Assembly: GCF_000417875.1 (NCBI RefSeq)
Contig: NW_006920878.1
Location: 553,880 to 617,879 of the forward strand
From: Pseudozyma flocculosa PF-1
Taxonomy: Eukaryota > Basidiomycota > Ustilaginomycetes > Ustilaginales > Ustilaginaceae
Length of the DNA stretch: 64,000 nt
Direction of reading: 5' to 3'
The position numbers and the translations under genes were made by a program. Of this stretch, positions 44,257 through 53,739 are shown piece by piece. Numbering within the stretch: position 1 is the first letter of the stretch; each line of letters opens with the position of its first letter. Below the pieces are notes generated by a model. It was not told the origin of the DNA, made no database searches, and was given only the letters and a program-made list of their open reading frames with translations.

Positions 44257-45083
44257 GCCTGCCCTGCCTGCCGGCGCCCAGCAATCCTTCATCCGACTCT
44301 TACTCGCTCCGCCCCGTTCCTTGACACCATGCGCTGTATCATCTCGCCGCACGCTTCTATCCGACCCAGTCCCTCATTGTACACCGTCCCGCGTCCACCC
44401 TGCTCTTGCCACCGGTACCTCGCTCCCCCCAGGATCTCCTTGATCCCTGCCCTACGCCGTCACTCTTGTCAGTCGCCCACCCTCGAGGTCCGGGCAGCGC
44501 CCTGGTGCGCTCACGCTCTCTCTCTCTCTCCGCCGTCGTCCGCCCCTATAGCCTCTTCCGAGCCTCGCTGTATTTCTAAAGCCAAGGTTGCTCTCACCGC
44601 CTTCTACGCGTGCCAAGAATGTGTGATCCATCGATGCTTGGCCACAGACCTGCATGAGCGGGTAGAATGCCGCTGAGCAAGGCGGAGAGGGAGACTGGGC
44701 TGCATCGCACGACGTCGCCGCTGGTGGGCGGACCACACTCTGTCGCTTAGAGTCACGTGCCTAGGGAAAAATTGGAGAAGGCCTCGGCCGAAATTTTCAG
44801 GAGAAGCGGGGCCCGGAAGGGCACGCTCGCTTCCGAACCTGCACGCACGCTCGTCGAGCGGGCTCAAGGCCAAATCCTGGCTCGGCGAGAGCAGCCAGCG
44901 TGGGCGTGGGCTGGGCCAGGGCCTCGGCGACCGAGGCAGGCAGGCAAGCAGGCAGGCGATCAGCGCTGGGCTGGCAGGGGCGGGCGGGCGAGAGGGGCTG
45001 CAGAAGCTTTCTGCTCACCATCGCCACCACCCCGCTCCATCCCCCCCCTCAAGCAACACCCCCTCCCGTACAACATCGCAACA
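44257..45083. other. intergenic upstream of RPL35
   Basis: Contains the 3' UTR of the membrane-protein gene and the promoter of ribosomal protein L35. The last 70 nt are C-rich/pyrimidine-rich. CAGGCAGG repeats at about 44936-44956. No gene seen. Confidence 0.5.
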
Positions 45084-46620
45084 ATGGTAAGTCGCGCAGC
45101 CGCTCGCGAGCTCCAGGACGACATTCGACATCTCCTCGACCGATCCGACAATCGACGACGGCGGCGTGCCGACCATTCCAGCGACCATCGACTCTGCATC
45201 GACCGACCCGACCCGACCCGACCCGACCGTCCGACTGCTCGACCCGACAATGCGACCGAGCGATGCGGAGGAACTACACCGCGATTGCTGCTGCTGAAGA
45301 GGAGCAGCCCTGGCGTCGTAATGCCGGATCGTACGGGCCTTGGTGAAGGTGCAGGCTGGGATACGATTGGCGTTCAGATGGGAGATTTGGGTTCTCGCCG
45401 GGCGCACTCCTTCTGGCTCGCTATTTGGCAGTGCGGCGACAACGACGACAGCCCCGGTCGCACCAGGCTCTACCTTTCCGGCTCTGCACCAAGCCTCGCC
45501 GACACAGCACCTTCACCGACTTGCGCCCCCTCCTACTCCCGCAGCACCCGGGATCGTCCCGCGTATCCGTATCTCCCGCATCCGCATCGAGAGAACCAAC
45601 GTCTGACCGCCAACCTGCTTCGCCTTGATTCTTTCGACGGCGAACCCTGCACTCCGCCTCCTGACAGGCTAAGGTCAAGGCATTCGAGCTCCAGTCCAAG
45701 TCCAAGGCGGACCTAACCAGCCAGCTCGAGGAGCTCAAGACTGAGCTCCTGCAGCTCCGCGTCCAGAAGGTCGCCGGCGGCAACTCGAGCAAGCTCACCA
45801 AGATGTGAGTAGAGATGCGCCGCAGCACCGCATCGCCGTGTTGCCTTGGCACTCGACGCTGATAAAGCCCATCTCCTCTCGCTCTGCATGTCGCCGCATC
45901 TTCCTACGCGATCCCGACAGCAACACTGTCCGCAAGAACATCGCCCGCGTCCTCACTGTCATCAACCAGAAGCAGCGCGCCAACCTCCGCGAGTTCTACA
46001 AGGGCAAGAAGCACATCCCGCTCGACCTCCGTGCCAAGAAGACCCGCGCCATCCGAAGGAAGCTCACCAAGGTACGGATCCTCGCACGCGCGCGCGTTGA
46101 CTCACTCTGCTGCCGACTCTGCTGCCGTCGCACGGATGCTGGCGGTCGACCTCTGCCGCCTCATGAGAGCCATTCGGAAAGATGACATGGGTCAGGGACG
46201 GCTGGGACGGGATGGATTCGGTGAAATAGGTCCGGTCAAGCCGACCGGGCAGGGAGCGGATCGCACACGCAGCGAGGAGCGTTCGAGCCCGCACATTGGA
46301 GGGATGGGACCCCGCCGTCATCCGTGGCATCACGCTGGAGGTCTGGTGGCACCGCGGACCTGCTTCACAGCACGGCAGGCATGGGCCGGACTGCCCTGGA
46401 GGACTTCTCTCGCGACCAGGAGGGCATTCGGCGACCGTCAGCAGAGTCTGCGCGGCCGCAGACGTCGCTCCAACACACTTCGAACACGACATGCTGACGC
46501 TTTTTCGCACCTTGCCTTCTTCACCCCGCTCCCACACAGCACGAGGCCAAGGCCGTCACTGAGCGCCAGCACAAGAAGAACATCCACTTCGGCAACCGCA
46601 AGTTTGTCCTCAAGGCATAA
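45084..46620 (+). CDS. RPL35: 60S ribosomal protein L35 (uL29), 4 exons
   Basis: Component of the large ribosomal subunit at the tunnel exit. Exons: 45084-45086 (the ATG alone), 45668-45804, 45921-46071, 46540-46620; 372 nt, 123 aa, the normal length. Protein reads [21 protein letters not shown]..., [34 protein letters not shown] and [14 protein letters not shown], conserved end to end. Donors are GTAAGT, GTGAGT and GTACGG, with CAG acceptors. Introns 1 (581 nt) and 3 (468 nt) are long for this genome; I looked for C/D-box snoRNA signatures and found none convincing. Intron 1 carries a (CCCGA)n run at 45201-45228. Confidence 0.97.
45201..45228. repeat. (GACCC)n repeat in RPL35 intron 1
   Basis: Five copies of gaccc within the first intron. 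Confidence 0.9.
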
Positions 46621-47893
46621 ATGCGCTGAAGCCATCGCTCGACCACTTGTTCTCGGGATCCCAAGGGGACGGCTGGAAGGATGAGACGGTTTCGCGCCGT
46701 CGGTTGGAGGGGCCTGGCAGGAGGCGATGGGCCCAAAGCTGGCGCACGGGAAAAGGCGGCACGAGGGTAGCAGCCCCTCGTGTCGATCTGCCTTGCTCTG
46801 CGCCTCGGTGTCGTCGATGGGCGTGGGTGTTGCGGCGTCGGGGATCTCGTTTCGGGCCTTGGGTTTCTAGTGCAGGACCTGGGCCGACGAGGCGAGGACT
46901 CTGATCCGCGAGTCGCTCGGCAGGTGCCTCTCCGTGCGCCGTCCGAGCAGCAGCGGGCGTAGACTTGATGGGCGACTCCCATCACATTCGGGCGGCGAAT
47001 GATCCGAGGCAGGCCTACGTCTAGCCTCGGTCCTTTGCCGTCTCATATGCTAGGCTTTACTCTCTCTCTCTCTTGTCCAGGGAGGCCTCATCTTGTCTTG
47101 CCCGCCATCGCCGCCATCCTCGACTTTGCCACCAAAAAAAATTGTACTCTTCCTCTGCTTCGAAGACGGCTGCCTGCGCATTCTTCCGGGGCTCACCGTT
47201 CTCGAAATCCACACAACCCTACAGCATGCATGCACAGATCCCTACTGCTTCGTGACGGCATCGATGAGAGCAAACTGACGGGCTCCTGCCAGACGAGTGG
47301 GGCCGGACGAGGGCCGAGGCTGCGCCGGATGTGCCGACCCGCTGGCAGGCCAAGCACGCAAGGTGGCTGCCCGGCCCACGCGCTTGAGCCAAAAGGTTGG
47401 GCGCCGACGCTGAGCCGAGCTTGCCTTCTTGCCATCACACACCTTTCTCGAGCCCTGCAATGACATCGGCAACACCGCGCTACCATCATCACCTTTCGGG
47501 CACTCCGTCCGGCGGGGAGGGACGGTCCGAAACAGCGATGTGAATGATATGGCTGGCGACGCCCAACACCAGCCAGGTGTCGGGCATCCCGGGACAGAGA
47601 CCCCACCAAGCCGGAGCATCATCATGCCTCCTTTCGGGACCATCCGAGCGCGGATGGCTGGCAGCTGAACCAGCAGAGGTCTCTTCCGCTCCGCTGATGC
47701 CGGCAACGAGACGCTCGACTCGACCCGCCGAGCCAGAGTATAAGGGCAGGGGGATGCCCCTCGCCCCTCGATGTCCCGTCCGCAGCGTCTCATTCCCCAT
47801 CTCGCCTTCTTGCGCTCTCCCATTTCGTCCGCACAACGAGCCGATAGAGGGTTCTGCTCCATCTTTCTCCCGGAAAGCCTCGCCCCGATCACG
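46621..47893. other. intergenic between RPL35 and the FHA kinase
   Basis: No supported gene. An in-frame ATG at 47771 precedes the chosen kinase start, so the kinase N-terminus could extend into the last 120 nt. CT microsatellite at about 47059-47073. Confidence 0.45.
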
Positions 47894-50800
47894 ATGGTGG
47901 CCGCCTCCAAGGCGCTTGCGACTGGGCGCAGAGCGGCCAAGGTCAAAAAGGTCCGGATCGCCCCAGAGGCGCTCCAGAAGAAGCAGATCGTGCTCCAGGA
48001 GCACGACCACGTCCATGCAGACGCATCACCCAAGGCCGACGGGCAGAAGTATGCGACTCTGCTGAGCGACACGGCTGATCAAGGACAGCTGCAAAAGGCA
48101 CTGGCGAGGGAGGGCCACCGCGTCGAGGACATTGCGGGTGCCGTGGCGATCCTGTCGACGTCCCGAGGTGGCCGAGCGCAAAGTGAGCAGCCTCGGTGGT
48201 CGTTCCCTCGCCGCTTTCCAACTCTCGATGCTGACGAAAAGGAAGAGACCCTCATCCGCAACGGGCAGTCCTTCGCCTCGACTGCTACCACCGAATGGTG
48301 GTCGGTCGCTTCGAGCAGTGGTAGCTGTCGACCCGCGCAAGAATTTCCTCGGCCCTCTTGTGCAAGATCGCCACCTGACTCCTCTGCCGCTATCGCTCTT
48401 GCACCCAACGCCAGCGACTACGTGCTGCCCGAGATGAGCGTCTCGAGCATCGTACGTCTTTCGACCGACGGCAGCTCCGGCTGCGCTAGTCGCACCATAC
48501 TGATCCCCTTGCATCTATTCGTGCCATGGCGTCGATCGTCTAGCACTTTGTCCTCTTCGCCTACCAGTGAGGACCGCTCTGCGCAGCCGCGCGCCCATCG
48601 CGAGATGGTCAGGGCGTCTGATCGCGCCTGCCTGCTTCTGCATGCCAGGACCGACTCGGGAGAGATCTTTGTCAGCTGCGAAGACAAGTCGACCAACGGC
48701 CTCGTGTGGAACGGCTCTCGCATCCGCAACACCAGCGTGCTGCTCAGCGATGGCGACCAGATCCAGGTGCCTGGCTCCCAGAGTGAGTACCGTCTCCGTG
48801 TCGTGGCGCAAGTGCAGCTGCGACGGCCGGCTGACTTGATCGTCCATGCCCGTGCTTTGGCGATGCCGCAGCCTTCGTCTTCACTCAGATGACCGGCTAC
48901 TCACGGGAGTCCAACACCCGCAAGCGGGTGCGTACGGCGACGGCGGCTCGTGGGTCTGGCACGGGCGGCGAGCTCACCACTGATCCGAGCTTCCACCCGT
49001 CGCCGATCGAGTAGGCAGTTGAAGGCTACAGGGTATCAACACGAGTTCTCGGAACGTGGGTACTTGGACGCGCAGGTCTCGCGACGGCACCTTCAGCGCG
49101 TTGATCGCGGCCGACAAGATCTGCATCGTCAACAGTGGTTCCTTTGGCAAGGTCTACCTGGCCTACGACGAGGTTGCTCGACGGCAAGTCGCATGCAAGG
49201 TGCAGAGCAAGACGGCGGGGAACAAGGACAAGACGGGCATGGATCTGAAATGGGAGATTGAGGTGAGCTGTCCAGGGAGAGGACGTGCTCTGATGCGGCT
49301 CGAGGTGGAAGCTGATCAAGCATCGCCACCTCTCCGGCCGTTTGCGAGGCCCGATCCAGATCTTGAAGAGGGTCTCGCATGTGAGGACCGCCTGAGTCCC
49401 CCCATAGCCCGGGCGATCACAGTTCAGGAGCTGATCAGTGGACCGCCAGATCGAGCAGCCCAACATCAATGACCTGTACGACGTCTTTGACGACGGGCAG
49501 AGCATGTGAGAGCGCCTCTGGGCCTTGTGGGGCGCTTGGGCATGGTGGATAGCGGGAGCTGACAGCTCAAAAGAATCCACCGACACGGCCCGCCCACAGG
49601 CACCTCTTCTTGCAGCTCGTCGTGGGTGGCGATCTCTTCGAGTACATCGTGCGCCAGCGCCATCTGCCAGACGACGTGGCCAAGTGTACGTGGGGCACCG
49701 CGACCCATCGAATTGGTTCTCTCGACGGTCCCAAGTAAGCTTTGAGTTGACGCAGAGGCGTGAGCTGGCTCTCCCCATCTGTCGCCAGTCATCGTCTACC
49801 AACTCACGAGGGCTCTCACCGTGAGTTGGCCTCTCAGGGCCGCGACCAGGTCGAAATGTTGGTGTCGTAGCTGACCTGCCGTCTCTGTGCTCCCGACGCA
49901 GTACCTGCATTCGAACGGCATCGCTCATCGAGGTGAGTCAAAGCGCCGCACTCAACGCCAACGACAGGGAGGACGCAGCTGATCTGTGGCCCGCCTCGTC
50001 CATCTCTGCAGACATCAAGGCAAGTCGCTGCTCCTCCGGCTCCTTGCGCCGGGCTGGCATCCGCTGATACTCGACACGGAAAACGCCTGAATGGACCGCA
50101 GCCCGAAAACATCCTGCTGGTCCGAGGCGGCACCGTGATGCCGCACGTCTTGCTTGGCGACTTTGGCCTCGCCTACGATGCGGCCGCACGGGATGCCGGC
50201 CAGGACGAACAGGAGCCGATTGACCCAGAGGGTGTCAATGGCACGGGCGTGAGCGTCGGAAAGGCCCACGGCACCTTCTGCAGGACCAGGTCGCACGTCG
50301 GCACGCCGTCGTACCTGGCACGCGAGGCGCTCCTCTCGCGCTACACGGGCGAGCCGTACGACGCCTTCAAGGTGAGCAGGTCGTCCGGGAAGGCGGAGTC
50401 ATCCGAGTTTGCTGGCGTGGGCATGAGACTGATGCGCGTCGCTCCCTCTCATCTCTTCTGTCAAGATGGACTCCTGGAGCCTCGGCGTGATGCTCTTCTT
50501 CATGCTACAGTAGGTGGGCGGCGCCGTGCGGGCAGAAGGGCATCCTCTGCAATCCCCCACCCGTGACGAGGACTGACGAGTGCGCCCACGCCGACCCACC
50601 GCGCCGAGCACAGCGGGATGCATCCGTTCGACTACGGCAGCGCCGAGCCGATGATTGTGACCAAGTCGCTGATCGAGCGCCAGCTCATCCTCGACGGCGA
50701 GGTTGAGCTACCGCCCGGGCACCGTCACGACGACATTCTGGCTGAGCAAGCCAGCCACCCGAGCGCCCCTCTGATCCAGCGGATCCTACGCCTCGAGCTC

Positions 50801-51097
50801 TTCTGGCCGCGTGAGTCGCAAGCCGCGAGCGCCCTTCACAATTCGATTTTCCCCGTCCGGGCGCCGAACGACCATCAGCGCTGACGGCCACGTACGCTGG
50901 CGACACCCTGATTCCGCATCCCAGCACTGGCAGACGGCGAGCGGATTAGCGAGATGGCGCAGAAGCTCATCGTCGAGCTGCTGAACCTCGTGCCCGAAGA
51001 GCGGCGGTCGGTGACGAGCATAGTCGAGTCCGAGTGGGTCGCCAGCGAGGCCGAGGAGCTCAAGTCGGCCTACGACAGAATCGTCCAGGCACCGTGA
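47894..51097 (+). CDS. FHA-domain Ser/Thr checkpoint kinase (Chk2/Rad53/Cds1/Dun1 type), about 15 exons
   Basis: FHA then kinase domain, the layout of Cds1/Dun1/Chk2, which transmit DNA-damage and replication-stress signals. Exons supported: 47894-48182, one unresolved, 48415-48451, 48544-48566, 48649-48782, 48872-48927, 49032-49262, 49450-49505, 49600-49685, 49789-49820, 49902-49932, 50012-50019, 50102-50371, 50466-50509, 50614-50810, 50925-51097. FHA: DYVLPEMSVSSI/HFVLFAYQ, CEDKSTNG, LLSDGDQIQVPGSQTFVFTQ. Kinase: glycine loop SGSFGKVY, VACK, LVVGGDLFEYI, YLHSNGIAHRDIKPENILL, GDFGLAYD, DSWSLGVMLFFML. Oddities: an 8-nt exon encoding the D-I-K of HRDIK, a GC donor, a long activation segment, and ARE in place of APE. 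Phases agree from 48544 to the stop. The first FHA strand (48183-48414) is unresolved. Confidence 0.85.
50012..50019 (+). other. 8-nt microexon with a GC 5' splice site (kinase gene)
   Basis: Sequence acatcaag, preceded by CTGCAG and followed by GCAAGT. Joining CGA-G + AC ATC AAG + CCC GAA AAC restores HRDIKPEN, the catalytic loop. The next intron (50020-50101, 82 nt) starts with GC and ends with CGCAG. Confidence 0.85.
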
Positions 51098-51457
51098 GCT
51101 GGGGCGGCATGCGAGGCCTCGTGTGCTGTCGGTCGGGGTTTGGCCTGAGTCAGGGACGGCGGTCGCAGAAGGCCCTGATGGTTTCACCGTGATTTGCCCG
51201 AGGAAGCGCAGAAGGAGGGTTGCCGGAGCCGGAGAGGTAGTACAAGATGGGGCGAAGGTGGCCAGGCAAGGAGAGGCTGCGGCGCGCCAGCTCTTCGAGG
51301 TCGGATGCGGACGGGACACTGCAGGTTCTTTGTCAAGTTTACGCTCCACCACTGTGCGGACGGACAGGGCCAAGGGATAGAGAGAACGGGATACGTTAGC
51401 AAGCCATGGGGCCGAGCGCACGACAGCTGCCCGGCGCGGCGACGGCGCAAGGCGTAC

Positions 51458-52038
51458 TCACACAAGCTGTTCGGCGCGAGATCGGGAATGGCGAGGACAG
51501 GAAGCACGGCAATGGCAGACGATGAAAGGTCAGCTTCTCGCTTGGTCCGACGACTGTCTGTCCTCCTTACGAGACAGCGGGTGGAGATGCTCACGATCGA
51601 GTGAATGGGGATGTGGATCTGCGACGCGAAAGGGGGAGAGGCAGCGCAGTATGAGAGGGAACAGACGAGCAAGGTAAGAGGCTGGACGGCAACGAAGAGA
51701 GAAGGGAGCTGGAGCGGCGCGGCGGACGACATCGTGACGAGACTTACGAGCTTGACAAAGTACCCAATGAATCCCATGACGACGAAGCCCATGCCGACGG
51801 CCCTGCAGATCTGGATGTACTCTGCGCCGAGGCGAGGCGAGGCGATTCGAGGAGCGCGAGTGGCGGGGGGAGAGAACGTGTGAGCATCGCATTGCGAGGT
51901 GCCGCTGCTCGGCTCGAGACGGAGGGAAGAGGGGTGCTCACCCTTCTTGTTGGGCTTGGTACACCTGGTCATGAACTGGGTGCCCTCGCGGATGAAAGAC
52001 TGGGGGATATCGACAATCTCCTTGATCTTGTCAGACAT
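51458..52038 (-). CDS. SSS1: Sec61 gamma / Sss1 translocon subunit (4 exons)
   Basis: Tail-anchored gamma subunit of the Sec61 channel in the ER membrane. Exons (minus): 52038-51942, 51821-51748, 51618-51595, 51466-51458; 204 nt, 67 aa, family length. Protein: MSDKIKEIVDIPQSFIREGT, QFMTRCTKPNKK, EYIQICRAVGMGFVVMGFIG, YFVKL/IHIPIHSI/LV*. The first block, the CTKP motif and the single transmembrane helix (about 38-60) match Sec61 gamma throughout. The third exon is 24 nt and the last is 9 nt (Leu-Val-stop); the last is inferred from the AACAG acceptor and the family ending ILV. A longer read-through end is the alternative. Divergent from mL49. Confidence 0.9.
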
Positions 52039-52603
52039 GTTGGGCAAGGCAAGGCGGGCGGATTTGCGACAGAGATGCAGCGCGTGACGAGGAGTAGGGT
52101 GGTGGCGAGTGAAAGGACACGGGGCGGAGGTAGGGTGAAGGTGAGAGGAGAGAAAGAGAGAGAGAGAGGATGGGGAGGCACGGGTCGGTGCCCCGCACAC
52201 ACCGGCCGGCCTTGGCTTCCAGCGTGGCGGCGGCGGCGGCGGCAGCAGCGGCGGTGGCCTGCTTGCTGGCTTTGGCCTTGTGGCCGCCGAGAAGGTCTGG
52301 AAACGGGCTCGACCTGCCAGCACGAGCCCTCTCCCAGCCTTAGCCTCAGCGCCAGCCCAGCCAGCTGGGCGGCGGGGCGCACCGCATCCGGGCGAGAGAA
52401 GACGCGCTCCTGCCCCGCCGGAGCTTTTTTGGGCGGGCCGCGAAGAAAACCCTACCCTCGCTCCTCGCTCTACCATCGTCGCCGTCGTCGCCGTTGTCAC
52501 CATCATCACCAACCCGAACCGCTACCCATCTCCATCTTTCCTGTGCCGCCGCTCAGCACCGTCAATCACACCACGCACGCACTCGCACGGACCGACGCCC
52601 ACC
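52039..52603. promoter_or_regulatory. divergent promoter of SSS1 and mL49, with telobox-like element
   Basis: 565 nt between the two start codons. Contains AAAACCCTA at about 52447-52455, similar to the telobox/TTAGGG-factor sites found in ribosomal and ribosome-biogenesis promoters of several eukaryotes, about 150 nt before the mL49 ATG. Functional use is inference. Also a GCGGCG-rich run at 52223-52252. Confidence 0.4.
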
Positions 52604-53392
52604 ATGTTCTCCGCCCGCCTTCCCGCGCTGCTGCGCACCACACCCGCACGAAGCCTCACCGCGTCGTACCCGCACCTCGCCCCATTCAGCTCCACCTCCT
52701 CGTCCTCCTCGTCATCCTCCTCTTCGACCACACCCGCCGCCAGCAATGCGGCACCACACTCTGCGCAGAGCGAGATTGCGAGCAACGCCGACGCGGCGAG
52801 CATGACGATGGGCGACGAGGAGGCATTGGCGGCGACGGCGGCGGCGGCGGGCGAGGGGGCAAGAGCGGTGCAGCACCCGTACTTTGTGCCGCGCATCGGC
52901 AAGACGGGCGACTCGCTCCCCGTCTACACCGATATCCGCAACGGCGGGACGCGCGTGCTCACAGAGATCCGAAAGGTGCAGGGCGATGTCGAGGTGAGTC
53001 TTCTTGTCGGCCCGTTGCGCTGCGTGGCGCAGTGCTGCCTCCCGGCGTTGCCTTGCGTGGTCCTGCATCCATGCTGAACCTGCCCCTCCCTCCTCCTACC
53101 TACTCGCCATGCCTTGTCGCCCACACGACCGGCTTCACCCCACCCCCCCAAGGCGCTACGCAAGGACCTCCTGGCCAACCTACATCTGTTCGCCCTCGAA
53201 AACGCCACCCCTTTCGAGACCGCCAAGAAGCCCATCAAGCCAAGGGCGGGGAGGAAGAGCGGCCCACAGCCCGGCCACCCCACCGCCGCCGTGCCCGTCC
53301 AGGTCTCCAAGGTCGACGCGGCGGGAAAGCTCGTCGTCAAGGGAAACAAGGTCCGCGAGGTCAAGGCCTTCCTCGAGGCAAAGGGCTTCTAG
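52604..53392 (+). CDS. mitochondrial large ribosomal subunit protein mL49 (Img2), 2 exons
   Basis: Exons 52604-52993 and 53153-53392; 630 nt, 209 aa. The first 85 residues are a mitochondrial presequence (MFSARLPALLRTTPARSLTA) followed by a poly-Ser and Ala-rich linker. The mL49 core is PYFVPRIGKTGDSLPVYTD, NGGTRVLTEIRKVQGDVE, then ALRKDLLANL and the end VKAFLEAKGF, with the typical terminal GF. Works in the mitoribosome large subunit; fungal Img2 mutants lose mitochondrial genome integrity (known for yeast). Intron 159 nt with GTGAGT and CCCCAAG. Convergent with LSG1. Confidence 0.92.
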
Positions 53393-53739
53393 AGACGCCG
53401 CTCCTCACGCGGGGTTGAGTCGGGACGCGAAGCAGGGGATGACGGAATTGGAGCGAGTTGGAGAATGGCAGGGTCGAGATCGGCCTGTTTGGCGACGCCT
53501 CACGTTCGACTGCACTCGACACGACATCGAGATGCGGCTATCACACACCCCACAGCTGGCACAGCGTACACGCATGGTCAAAGCGGGAATTGGGCCACCA
53601 TACCGACTGGCACGGCGCAGGTCAGGGTTTGATTGAGACGAAGGACTACCGCTAACCTTCGCGCCCGGCCGATTCGACACGGGTCCCAGGGATAAGGTAG
53701 CAACAAGGAGACAGGCAGGACGGGCCGATATGGGCGCAC
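53393..53739. other. 3' intergenic between mL49 and LSG1
   Basis: 347 nt between convergent stop codons; no gene seen. Confidence 0.6.

Noticed and set aside
43174..44352. 392-codon minus-strand frame opposite the membrane protein
   Set aside because: Antisense GC artefact; Arg/Gly/Ala-rich, without homology.
45087..46539. snoRNA inside the long RPL35 introns
   Set aside because: Ribosomal-protein introns often host snoRNAs, but I found no convincing C/D box pair or H/ACA hairpins with an ANANNA hinge.
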